Source: Candidatus Melainabacteria bacterium
GTDB lineage: Bacteria > Cyanobacteriota > Vampirovibrionia > Obscuribacterales > Obscuribacteraceae
DNA length: 64,000 nt
Reading direction: 5' to 3'
Assembly: GCA_003242885.1 (NCBI GenBank)
Contig: QKMZ01000001.1
Location: forward strand, 248,001 to 312,000
Shown here in pieces: positions 50,514 through 59,020 of the stretch; position 1 is the first letter of the stretch; the number at the start of each line of letters is the position of its first letter. Under the pieces are notes generated by a model. It searched no databases. It was not told where the DNA came from and saw only the letters and a program-made list of their open reading frames with translations. A program made the position numbers and the translations under genes.

Positions 50514-52795
50514 GTACTTGAGGGTACGGCAAAAACGCTTTTCTGCCCTCTTACCACCCATGGATCATCCAGAATTTGTTTTTGCAGCTTTGATGGAATC
50601 TTGTATAGAGCAAAAATCAATCGGTCGATTTCGTTTTGTATGACGCTTTCTTTTGATTTCGCCCAGGCGACAAAGCTGATATCGACCAGGTTTCCTTCCA
50701 TGCTCTCGACACGCCGCGCTAAATCGACAGCCTCTTCAGCAAGCTTTGAAACTTCGAATTGAGTCATCGAATCAGGTTGTGCGAACGGCAATCTTCTTAA
50801 ATCGCCGATTTGAAAATTGATAGTCGGGTTGAGAACACCCATGAGATAGCGCACCAGAGACGAGTTCATAAAGCCCAGCATGTACATTCGCAAAGGCTCA
50901 GGGGTAAACACCGAAGAGCTGGCTATATCGAATATGGAATCAGGGCTGAGAAGTCTCGCCTTGAAACCTTGCGTTCCTATATATGAGTACGTGATGCCAG
51001 GCTTGAAGTAATAGTCCTCACCTGGCAGGCTGCGCGATTGACCTCTTGATACTCGATATTCGCGTATAACATCTCCGCCCTTTTGCCAGTGAAGAAGATA
51101 CGGCGTTGAGTGAAACCATTTTTTGCCGCCGCCTTTGTCATAGGGGACGTACTCGTGGCGCTCGTCTTCAGAAACCTCGTCGAATTTACGCACGAACATT
51201 TTGTTGTTGCAAGTGAACAAGCCATTGACGACTACAATTCCAGATTTGTTGTCTTGTAATGGTGGATGTTTTTCGAAGAGGGCTGTAATCAGTGGCGGAC
51301 ACCATGGGGCGATAGTTGGCTTTTGAGGTGATGTTGAATTGAGAGATTCCACGTCGCGCATTTCTAATGCGGACCTTATGCCGAAAGCTTCTGCCCGTCT
51401 TTTCTCTTCCGGGTAAAGAATGCGAGCGAACTGCAATTTTCTAGAACAATTAGTGCGGCTTGTTTCAGCTCTTTTGCGCAATGTGATAATCGCATTGTTG
51501 ACTTTCTCGCCTGCGCGCGTTGGAAAACTTCCAGAGCCGAGTTGAACTATCGTTTCGATACTGCTTTCTTGTTCGATAAACTCTCTCAATGGTTTGAATC
51601 GCGATATCGAAAGCACGCTCTGTTGGCAGATTAGACTGGCACGAGCATTTTTTTCAAGCATCGAGATGGATAGTTCTAAAAAGGCAGTATAGAGATCATA
51701 TTTTGAAAGCGGATAGTGTTGTTTCAAAAAATCGGAGAGCTTTTCAGGCATGTTGCGCATGCTCATGTATGGCGGATTTGCTGCCAGAGCCTCGAACTTG
51801 CTTGGTAATTTCGCAGCAGGAGCATACGCTTCACCTTCAATAGACAAAAGGACTTTCTTGTCATTGTTGTTGTCCTTGAGTAGGAGAGATCCTCCAATAT
51901 CACGAATCACGAACACGTTCGCCGCAGGCAGAGCCACATTTGCGTCGAAATCTCGACTGGCTAAATATAGGTTGAAATTGGCCGACGCTGTTAACTGTTC
52001 GTCAATTTCCAATCCAAATATAAGTTTCTCGATTGTTTTTCTGACAGCCTCGTCTGTCGTTGTGCCCGACTGTTCAAGCAGTCTCACAGTTCTTTGAAAA
52101 GCTGGAACAAGAATGTGACCCGCGCCACAAGCAGGATCAATGAACGTTTGTTCCGAAGAACCTATTGCTTCTTCTACGAGAAACTCAGCGATCCACGAAG
52201 GCGTAAACCATTTCGTGTAAAACGGCGAATGACCGTCAGAGCGCAGATGTTTCTTGAGCTGTTTTTCGCTTTGATGAAGCAGATATTGATAGACCCAGCC
52301 TGAAAAAAGCGGGTCGCCCATAGCCTTTGTATAGCCACTTTCACTCTTCACCATCCACTTGCGCAGGCACTCAATTGTTCGAATGGTGGCATCCTCAAGA
52401 GAGCCCGCATTTGCGTTCGCTGCTATCTGTTTCACCATCTGCCCGGCAGCTATCGCCATAGGGCAGTCATCAAAATTTAGTTTTGGGAAACCGAAAATAT
52501 CTAGCGAGATTTTTGCAATCGCTGCTTCAAGCGACGTGCCTGCCAGATTTTGTGGAAGGAGCTGTCTCTTCGAAAGGCTAATTAGGCAAGCGAATAACCA
52601 TGTCAATTGCAGGCTTGGCTCGAATTCGTATTGGCTGGCAGAGTGTTTGGAGCTGCCGGCCAGAGGGGGATTATTGCTCACATGCGCGCCCGCGGACGCT
52701 GGTTTGGTTTTCGCCAAAGCTTTGCATAGCCTGTCTGTGAGTAGCTTTATGCTGGAAAGTTCTAATTGCTGATCGTTCTGATTTTGCATACTCAA
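50495..52795 (-). CDS. Adenine-specific DNA methyltransferase, PglX/type IIG-like
   Basis: A 766-residue class I N6-adenine methyltransferase. Motif I is FIDPACGAGHIL, and motif IV is ANPPYMSM (NPPY). The C-terminal half looks like a target-recognition region: KWFHSTPYLLHWQKGG, YYFKPGITYSYIGTQGFKARL and IFDIASSSVF, the wording seen in BREX PglX and type IIG enzymes. No nuclease motif, BREX partner or restriction subunit is nearby, so it appears to be an orphan. It lies next to an IS remnant. Confidence 0.88.
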   Translation of the reverse strand: MSMQNQNDQQLELSSIKLLTDRLCKALAKTKPASAGAHVSNNPPLAGSSKHSASQYEFEPSLQLTWLFACLISLSKRQLLPQNLAGTSLEAAIAKISLDIFGFPKLNFDDCPMAIAAGQMVKQIAANANAGSLEDATIRTIECLRKWMVKSESGYTKAMGDPLFSGWVYQYLLHQSEKQLKKHLRSDGHSPFYTKWFTPSWIAEFLVEEAIGSSEQTFIDPACGAGHILVPAFQRTVRLLEQSGTTTDEAVRKTIEKLIFGLEIDEQLTASANFNLYLASRDFDANVALPAANVFVIRDIGGSLLLKDNNNDKKVLLSIEGEAYAPAAKLPSKFEALAANPPYMSMRNMPEKLSDFLKQHYPLSKYDLYTAFLELSISMLEKNARASLICQQSVLSISRFKPLREFIEQESSIETIVQLGSGSFPTRAGEKVNNAIITLRKRAETSRTNCSRKLQFARILYPEEKRRAEAFGIRSALEMRDVESLNSTSPQKPTIAPWCPPLITALFEKHPPLQDNKSGIVVVNGLFTCNNKMFVRKFDEVSEDERHEYVPYDKGGGKKWFHSTPYLLHWQKGGDVIREYRVSRGQSRSLPGEDYYFKPGITYSYIGTQGFKARLLSPDSIFDIASSSVFTPEPLRMYMLGFMNSSLVRYLMGVLNPTINFQIGDLRRLPFAQPDSMTQFEVSKLAEEAVDLARRVESMEGNLVDISFVAWAKSKESVIQNEIDRLIFALYKIPSKLQKQILDDPWVVRGQKSVFAVPSSTRKGDS

Positions 52796-53099
52796 AACTG
52801 GAAAAATAATGTTAGAGTCGGACGGGTGTTAGATAACGTTTGATGTATGGATCCGAACTTCATATGCTCATCGGTAGTATTGGTTTGGTCAACTCCTCGC
52901 GTGGAGACATCGTAGCTGGTTCATTCATTGTTGTGAATGTCAATCTATTGGCTTCGAAATTATCTGCGCGTCCTGACGCGTGTTTATCATCGGGGCGGTA
53001 ACGTTGCTTTTGGAATGCTTCGTGAACTTCGCGGCTGCGAAGTTGGAAAACGGTAATGCTTTGGGAGTGCTTGCCGACACGAAGCGAACTCTTATGCTG
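52796..53099. other. Intergenic region, 304 bp
   Basis: No convincing gene. CGCGTC-CT-GACGCG at 52967-52980 is a small palindrome. A plus-strand open frame from 52980 runs into the antisense of the next gene and is not supported. Confidence 0.4.
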
Positions 53100-54017
53100 C
53101 TATTTACCTCGAGTCCATTTTTGAATAAGTGCGCCCGCTCGATTGTGGCGAGCCGTTTCGTTCACATCGGAGAACATTCTTTGCTGGTCCTTCAAAAATT
53201 TGAGTACAAATTTCGTATGACCCTTATTCACGAGCATCTCTGCTAGCTCATATCCCTGACAGATTGGGTGCCTGAGTGTTTTCCTCAGATACATCTTAGC
53301 TTGCTCTTCATTGCCGGATTCAAGCGAAAGCCTACCTAGGCGATGATATATCTCAGAATGAAAAATACTCATTTCATTGGCGATTCTCATTTGAATATGA
53401 CACATTTTTTGTGCATACTTCAGTTCTCCCTGCCGCAGCGCAAACTCGAAAAGCTTCGTAGCAAACTGGTATTTTTTGACGCGGTGTTTTTCAAGACGAA
53501 GAGCGTGCTTCCCTTGAGTCAAAGCCATTTTAGAATACTCGTCATTTTTGACGTTAGGTTGAAGAGCTGCATCAATATATAGTTTGGTAAGTGCCATTGC
53601 ATATTCAGCTTCGGAGGGATGCAAACCTATTAGGCGTTTCCAAAGAAGTTCTCCAGTCTCCAAGTCGATTGCACCAAGCAATTTTGCGGCATTTTTGAGT
53701 ACTACAACATCTTCTTTGAATAAAGAAACCGCATTCAACCACTCCATTTTTAAGCTGTTGAATTCCTTTGAAGACAGGGCACTCGGTATATTAACTTGTC
53801 CAAAGCGCACTTCGTCAGGTCTGTTTTTGGCAAACCAGATCGCATGCTGATTCCATTTAGCCAAGTTTGAAGGACTTTCAAAGTAAAACCCCAATAGTTG
53901 AAGGCGCGCTGAGACATCGTGGATGTTGATCTCCAAGTGTAGTTCTAAAGCTGCCGACTGTTTATCATCTAAGTTTTTTCCTCTGTTAAAGTCGATAAAA
54001 TCATCTTTGTCGTTCAT
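53100..54017 (-). CDS. TPR-like hypothetical protein
   Basis: A 305-residue soluble helical protein. Residues about 180-265 read as TPR-like pairs (QFATKLFEFALRQGELKYAQKMC, quoted in part as FEFALRQGELKYAQKM; EIYHRLGRLSLESGNEEQAKMYLRK in part as LGRLSLESGNEEQAKMYL). No enzyme motif. It is AT-richer in look than its neighbours and next to the IS remnant, so recent arrival is possible but not shown. Function unknown. Confidence 0.65.
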   Translation of the reverse strand: MNDKDDFIDFNRGKNLDDKQSAALELHLEINIHDVSARLQLLGFYFESPSNLAKWNQHAIWFAKNRPDEVRFGQVNIPSALSSKEFNSLKMEWLNAVSLFKEDVVVLKNAAKLLGAIDLETGELLWKRLIGLHPSEAEYAMALTKLYIDAALQPNVKNDEYSKMALTQGKHALRLEKHRVKKYQFATKLFEFALRQGELKYAQKMCHIQMRIANEMSIFHSEIYHRLGRLSLESGNEEQAKMYLRKTLRHPICQGYELAEMLVNKGHTKFVLKFLKDQQRMFSDVNETARHNRAGALIQKWTRGK

Positions 54018-54348
54018 CCTCTTTTTTCCATTTTGGGAAGGAACATACTGCTTAAAAGTGGAAATGACACTAAAATCCTTCTCAGGACGGCCGATTTTGA
54101 ATCTCCAAGCTAAACATTACAGGGCTGTCAATCTTTCAAGAAACATCTGCAGTTTAGTTGATTTGCTAACTTTCCGACTGATCTAATGTCTTTCAGTGCG
54201 TCACGATAAGGCTGCTTGACACTGTTATTAATTACAACGGTTAAGCTTCTGGTTATTGTTGAGCCATTTGTTCCATTGATCTTTTGAGAAACCTTCTCTC
54301 TTGATCTCGCCCCCGAATTAACCGGAAACTCCTAGGCGTAATCTTAGG
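54018..54348. other. Intergenic region left of IS remnant, 331 bp
   Basis: No gene is supported. It should contain the left end of the IS3-family element; I could not find a convincing terminal inverted repeat matching the right side. A TTGACA occurs near 54217 without a good -10. Confidence 0.35.
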
Positions 54349-54801
54349 ATGATTAACGATGGAGAGCGGCGCCAGGGCGAGCCGGTCAACCTGCGACCGC
54401 GTATCGAGGTATTTGATACTGTGGAAAAACGACGTCGATGGAAACCTGAGGAAAAACAGGCCTTATTGCGTGACGCGCAGCAACTCGGCAATAGCATTTC
54501 ATCAGTGGCAAGGAAATATGGTGTTTCCCCGAGCCAGGTTTTTAACTGGAGAAAGCAGTTTCAAAAAGGTGGAATAGTTGCTGTTCGGGCAAATGATGAA
54601 GTTGTTCCAGCTGCTCACCACAAGGCTGCGTTGAGTCGAATTCGCGAGCTTGAAAGGCAACTCGGCAAAAAGACCATGGAAGCCGAGATTTTGAAAGAAG
54701 CAATTCAAATAGCGCGGGAAAAAAAACTGTTGTCGCGCGCGCAATTACAAAAAGCGGAAGATATAAGTAATCACGTGGCTGGCTACGACTGCCGGCATTA
54801 A
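54349..54801 (+). CDS. IS3-family transposase OrfA (IS2-like)
   Basis: A 150-residue helix-turn-helix protein: KRRRWKPEEKQALLRDA, SSVARKYGVSPSQVFNWRKQF, VVPAAH, and LERQLGKKTMEAEILKEA, the leucine-zipper end of IS2-type OrfA. The last 15 or so residues (SNHVAGYDCRH) are read out of frame from orfB sequence after the deletion, so the normal C-terminus is altered. Confidence 0.85.
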   Translation: MINDGERRQGEPVNLRPRIEVFDTVEKRRRWKPEEKQALLRDAQQLGNSISSVARKYGVSPSQVFNWRKQFQKGGIVAVRANDEVVPAAHHKAALSRIRELERQLGKKTMEAEILKEAIQIAREKKLLSRAQLQKAEDISNHVAGYDCRH

Positions 54802-55174
54802 CGGCGCTATGATTCGAGATTTGATGGCCGAAGTTGTCGAAAATCGATTTGGCCGTGTTTCGCAACTGCCACACAGAATCGAGTGGCTTAGCGACAATGG
54901 ATCGATCTACCGAGCGCACAAAACGAGGCAATTTGCGAAGATGGTTAGTCTGGAGCCGTGCACAACACCGGTCTGCAGCCCAGAAAGCAACGGCATGGCG
55001 TAGTCGTTTGTCAAAACATTTAAGAGGGACTACGATCTAGTAAAAGACCTGACGTCCGCTGTGGACGTTCTAGAGAAGTTGCATGATTGGATTGAAGATC
55101 TACAATGAAAATCATCCGCACAAGGGGCTTAAAATGAAATCGCCAAGGGAATTTAGGCAGTTACAGCAAGTCTA
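54776..55174 (+). pseudogene. IS3-family transposase OrfB remnant
   Basis: From about 54776 the reading WLATTAGINGAMIRDLMAEV joins the C-terminal half of an IS2-type OrfB: HRIEWLSDNGS, PCTTPVCSPESNGMA, then a TAG stop where the family has E-A-F, then VKTFKRDYDLVKDL. A one-base insertion near 55103 shifts the end (NENHPHKGLKMKSPREF). The N-terminal half, with part of the DDE site, is missing. Confidence 0.85.
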
Positions 55175-55214
55175 GGGCTGGTTGTGTCCGCTTTGCGAGC
55201 GCTGAGCTATTTCT

Positions 55215-55991
55215 CTAGGTCAATGCACGCGTGCGGTACGCCTGACTCAAACTCTCCAAATATTCTTCAGCGCTTTTTGTGCTGTTGTCTGACAATTTTT
55301 CCTTGAAGTGTTCCATCAATTTGGCTGCCACCACTGGGCGCTGTTTTTTACCCATCGTTTTGCGGCGTTTCAAAAAGCTCGACAAGATCTCGTACTCTTG
55401 CGGCGTTATGCGCCCGATGTCCAGCATGTCCGCTTCGACTAGTTTTGCGTTGTCTAAATCAATGTCATCTTTCACTGTTGTCAGAAGTTCGGAATCACGT
55501 TCGCGCACAACGACTGTGCCAGCAGCCAAATCTCCAAAGCGCCGCTCGTTGTTGTCGACAAGAATTGCCAGCACACCAATTAACATCAGTCCTGTGTCAA
55601 TGACACGGACAAGATTGCGGATGATAACAGCGGGCCACGTAACAGGCTGTCCATTCTGCTCGATGACTCGAATATGCGCCACGCGTTTGCCGGGAGTCTG
55701 CCCCTGCCATGTCCCTTCGAAGAACATGTGATAGCCAAAGTGGATGATGAAGCTGCCGAAAATCATCACCATGATGATGAAACCGTAGCCTATTCCCTTT
55801 ACATGTGAGGGAATTGAGCTCATCGATACGAGGGTGAAAACGCCCCAGGCGGCTAGACCCATAATAGTGATCACAACCAGGCTAATCGTCTGATCGATTA
55901 AACCTGCGAGGATACGATTGCCAAGCCCTGCCAACTCGAGGTGTAGGTCAACATTTTCTGGGGTAGAGATAGAGTAGTCGGGGTTGTGCAT
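55215..55991 (-). CDS. RDD-family membrane protein
   Basis: A 258-residue protein with the RDD domain: AGLGNRILAGLIDQTISLVV, then a second and third helix, WQGQTPGKRVAHIRVI and IIRNLVRVIDTGL, DNNERRFGDLAAGTVVV. The C-terminal 80 residues are a charged cytoplasmic tail. It is divergent from the SpoIIM-like gene with an 81-bp gap; RDD, SpoIIM, DUF58 and MoxR genes often cluster. Function of RDD proteins is poorly known. Confidence 0.9.
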   Translation of the reverse strand: MHNPDYSISTPENVDLHLELAGLGNRILAGLIDQTISLVVITIMGLAAWGVFTLVSMSSIPSHVKGIGYGFIIMVMIFGSFIIHFGYHMFFEGTWQGQTPGKRVAHIRVIEQNGQPVTWPAVIIRNLVRVIDTGLMLIGVLAILVDNNERRFGDLAAGTVVVRERDSELLTTVKDDIDLDNAKLVEADMLDIGRITPQEYEILSSFLKRRKTMGKKQRPVVAAKLMEHFKEKLSDNSTKSAEEYLESLSQAYRTRALT

Positions 55992-56072
55992 TGGCTTTTA
56001 AACTGCGATTTGCGCTTAAATTAAGTATGACCGAAAATCGCCTGTGATGATGCACCATTATGCGTTATTTGA

Positions 56073-57089
56073 ATGAACGTAGAGCGTTGGCTTAAAACCA
56101 GAAAACCGGCATGGGAGAAGTTGGACGCTCTCATAAAGCGTATTGAGAAATCCGGTATGCATAGGCTTGACCGCTCCGAGCTCCAGGAGTTGGGTCGCCT
56201 GTACCGAATGACGTCCGCAGACCTGTCAAGGGCTCGTTCGCTCAAGCTCCCCCAGGACGTACAGGTTTATCTGAACAACCTGGTTGTGAAAGCGCACAAC
56301 CAAGTCTATCAAACTCGAAGAAACCGCTGGGCTGACCTCGGAAACTTCCTCTGGCTGACTTTTCCGCGCCTGGTCAAAGAGAAGATTCTCTATATCATGG
56401 TCTCCTTTCTGCTCTTTGCCGGACCTGGTGTGCTTGCTTATTGCATGACGGTCAAAGATCCTCATTTTGCGCAACTGGAAATAATGAAAAACCACCCCCT
56501 CGTGAGTGAGGAGATGTGGAACATGATCGAGAACAAGAAAATGTGGACTGATTCGGTTCAGGGATATAGCCAAACCGCATCCAGCATGATCGCTACCAAC
56601 AATATTCGAGTCTGCATAATGTCATTTGTGTTTGGTATCACATTTGGTTTTGGAACAGCCTTTGTCCTTTTGAACAATGGGTTGAACATCGGCACTGTTC
56701 TTGGACTGTGTAAGGCTTACGGCATGGTGGATAAGCCGCTGGCGTTTATAGCAGGGCATGGAGTTTTGGAGCTGACGGCGATATTCATCAGTGGTGGAGC
56801 AGGTCTATTAATTGGCCGCGCGCTTTTGTTTCCAGGGCAATATAGACGGGTAGACGCTTTCAAGATGGTTGCACGTGACGCGGCTGGACTTTTTGGAGGT
56901 TGTGTGCCTCTGCTGCTGGTGGCAGGCATGATTGAAGGTTTTATCTCTCCGCGTACCGATATCTCGGCAGAGACGAAATTTGCTGTGAGCCTGGCCACGC
57001 TGGTCTTGCTCATGCTTTATCTGTTTGCTCCAAGAGCTTCGATAGAAGAAATTGCTAAAGAAACTACAAAATTGGATAATCAAAATTGA
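56073..57089 (+). CDS. SpoIIM/DUF95-family membrane protein
   Basis: A 338-residue protein. A cytoplasmic helical N-terminus (residues 1-100, LGRLYRMTSADLSRARSL) is followed by helices including ILYIMVSFLLFAGPGVLAY, ICIMSFVFGITFGFGTAFVLL-like stretch (MSFVFGITFGFGTAFVLL) with LNNGLNIG, HGVLELTAIFISGGAGLLIG and a final helix. The N-N-x-x-x-x-G and H-G-x-x-E motifs are characteristic of the stage II sporulation protein M family, found widely in non-sporulating bacteria. It pairs with the divergent RDD gene. Confidence 0.9.
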   Translation: MNVERWLKTRKPAWEKLDALIKRIEKSGMHRLDRSELQELGRLYRMTSADLSRARSLKLPQDVQVYLNNLVVKAHNQVYQTRRNRWADLGNFLWLTFPRLVKEKILYIMVSFLLFAGPGVLAYCMTVKDPHFAQLEIMKNHPLVSEEMWNMIENKKMWTDSVQGYSQTASSMIATNNIRVCIMSFVFGITFGFGTAFVLLNNGLNIGTVLGLCKAYGMVDKPLAFIAGHGVLELTAIFISGGAGLLIGRALLFPGQYRRVDAFKMVARDAAGLFGGCVPLLLVAGMIEGFISPRTDISAETKFAVSLATLVLLMLYLFAPRASIEEIAKETTKLDNQN

Positions 57090-57168
57090 TAACTTGTCGT
57101 TAAAATAGTGGTATCAAATTCGAACCAGTTGATGTGATACCAAAGACGGAGCAAGTGTCGCAAGCCTG

Positions 57169-58251
57169 ATGACTCAAGCAACAGCAGTCGCGCCACAAAC
57201 AAAGGCGCCCAAACTTACGGTTAGAAAAGTAAAGGGCAAGAAAAAACTGCCGCCAGGTCAGCGATTGCTTTTGTATATGTTTTTGGCTGCGTTCGTATCG
57301 CTGATTACAGCCAATCTCATTCCGCATGGCAAGACAGATGCGGTTCCTCAGGTCACTACCGTGATTGAGGTAATGCCATTTCCTCTCACCAGTCGTCTCA
57401 CGTCACTCGAAGACGAGCTAGAAAAACTGAGCGATAAGAAAAAGCTGCGCACAGGATTGTTTGTCGTAGAACCAGCAACTGGGCGCTACGCAGAGATGAA
57501 TGGTCGCCAGCCATTTATGGCTGCGAGCATGATCAAGGTGCCTGTACTCGTCAGTTTGTTGGCGGCGCTGGATCGCAAATCAGTATCACTCACTGAAAAA
57601 TTGACTATCAGAAAAGACCTCATCACTGGGGGGTCTGGCTATTTGCAGTGGCGTCCAGTGGACTCCAAAATTACGGTCAAGGAAGCAGCCGAATTGATGA
57701 TCATCATTTCGGACAACACAGCCACCAATTTGCTGATCGACAGATTAGGTGGGCTGGAAAAACTCAACAAACAGTACTCCAGCTGGGGGTTGAAGAACAC
57801 CAAGCTGAACAACCTTCTTGCTGATTTGGATGGCACCAACACAACCAGCCCTTACGACCTCTGCTACATGATGGGTCGGATCGAACGTGGTGAATTGATT
57901 TCTCAATCGAGCCGTGACTGGATGTATTCGATCATGCATCGCACGCGCATCAAAACATTGCTTCCCCAAGGTCTGAATCCTGGCGATCGCATTTTCCATA
58001 AGACCGGTGACATCGGGAAAATGGTTGGTGACGTAGGTCTTGTGCACACCAAAGACGGCAAGCGTTATCTGGTTGCGGTCCAAGTGGAACGTCCGCACAA
58101 TGACCGCCGCGCCAATGAGCTTATTCGTACATTGTCCCGTGCAATTCACAGCAGCATTATCAAACCTGCCGATGGAGTTGTCGACGAAACCATCGCCGGA
58201 ACCGACTCGACTATTCGCGCTGCCGCCGATCAAACCAGCCGCCATCCGTAG
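57169..58251 (+). CDS. Beta-lactamase-fold serine hydrolase (class A-like)
   Basis: A 360-residue protein with an N-terminal transmembrane anchor (LLLYMFLAAFVSLITANLI) and a class A-like domain: S-x-x-K in AASMIKVPV, the SDN triad in IISDNTATN, and KTG in FHKTGDIGK. The omega loop reads NLLADLDGTNTTSP and lacks the Glu of the E-x-x-L-N motif needed for deacylation, so a true beta-lactamase is unlikely; it may be a peptidoglycan peptidase-like or inactive protein. The start is an ATG 79 bp after the SpoIIM-like stop. Confidence 0.85.
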   Translation: MTQATAVAPQTKAPKLTVRKVKGKKKLPPGQRLLLYMFLAAFVSLITANLIPHGKTDAVPQVTTVIEVMPFPLTSRLTSLEDELEKLSDKKKLRTGLFVVEPATGRYAEMNGRQPFMAASMIKVPVLVSLLAALDRKSVSLTEKLTIRKDLITGGSGYLQWRPVDSKITVKEAAELMIIISDNTATNLLIDRLGGLEKLNKQYSSWGLKNTKLNNLLADLDGTNTTSPYDLCYMMGRIERGELISQSSRDWMYSIMHRTRIKTLLPQGLNPGDRIFHKTGDIGKMVGDVGLVHTKDGKRYLVAVQVERPHNDRRANELIRTLSRAIHSSIIKPADGVVDETIAGTDSTIRAAADQTSRHP

Positions 58252-58302
58252 ACCTGCCATTTTTGGGTATGGGCAGCCCGGGCTATCTGGGTAAATTGAG
58301 AC

Positions 58303-58755
58303 ATGCGGTCCTTGTCGATTTTCAAATTGACGCTGCTAATCGCTCCAGCATTTGTCTGGAGTCTTTGCCTCGGCTCCCCGGGCGTGGCCGCTAAAGATGA
58401 TGCCACCAAGATCAGTGCTGGTCAGCGGGCGGCGTCCGCGATAGAACAGCGAGATGCCGAAACAGAAATTCGCCAGCATATGCCAATTATGGCGCTGGAG
58501 CGGCGTTCTGAAACGGCGACGGCAAACAATCGCCACAATCTCAGCGTGATCGATAATGTTCTCGGCAAGGCTCTCGAGATTTTATCGCTAGCTTTCGGAG
58601 TGGCAATCATCGGGTTGTCGGTCGCGGAGCAGAAGGAAAAGAGAGAAGCGATTGTAAGTATTGCGGTCGGTACGGGTTTTGTTCTTTTCGGTTTGTTTTG
58701 CCCACCGATAATTCACGCCCTTTGTGAATGGGTTTCTCGCAGCCTATTTCATTAA
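58303..58755 (+). CDS. Small exported/membrane protein
   Basis: A 150-residue protein with a signal peptide (LTLLIAPAFVWSLCLGSPGVAA), a polar middle and two C-terminal hydrophobic helices (ILSLAFGVAIIGLSVA, AVGTGFVLFGLFCPPIIHAL). I do not recognise it. It is 51 bp after the hydrolase gene and may be co-transcribed. Confidence 0.65.
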   Translation: MRSLSIFKLTLLIAPAFVWSLCLGSPGVAAKDDATKISAGQRAASAIEQRDAETEIRQHMPIMALERRSETATANNRHNLSVIDNVLGKALEILSLAFGVAIIGLSVAEQKEKREAIVSIAVGTGFVLFGLFCPPIIHALCEWVSRSLFH

Positions 58756-58774
58756 ACGCTTCAGGTTAGTCATG

Positions 58775-58803
58775 GCCGGCAAGGTGAGATGCGCCTTGCC
58801 GGC
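58775..58803 (+). terminator. Perfect 10-bp hairpin downstream of the small membrane gene
   Basis: GCCGGCAAGG (58775-58784), a 9-nt loop, and CCTTGCCGGC (58794-58803) are exact reverse complements. No strong T-tract follows, so it is a candidate terminator or palindromic repeat. Confidence 0.55.
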
Positions 58804-59020
58804 ATTGAATCTGGCATTTAATCTTCAGCTGTTGAAAGTTTCAAAACCCGCAAAGCTAAGCGGGCTGGACATTTGGGTTTTAACCTATGCCCTTAATGGG
58901 TATCTCTATCTATATACAGCGTAGCCATTCACGTTAATTTCACGTTCGCACAATCAATATAGGGTATCCCTGTCTTCCCGACACACATCAGTTTCTAGCT
59001 CCCGCGCTTGGGACTTACTA

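Larger units (their letters stand above)
54349..55174 (+). mobile_element. IS3-family (IS2-like) element, degraded
   Basis: An intact-looking orfA is followed by a truncated and mutated orfB. The central part of the element is deleted, removing about half of orfB, and the remaining orfB has an in-frame stop and a frameshift. The element cannot encode a functional transposase. Ends were not located precisely. Confidence 0.8.

Noticed and set aside
52980..53246. Plus-strand 88-residue open frame
   Set aside because: Its second half is antisense to the TPR-like gene and no ribosome-binding site or family similarity is visible.
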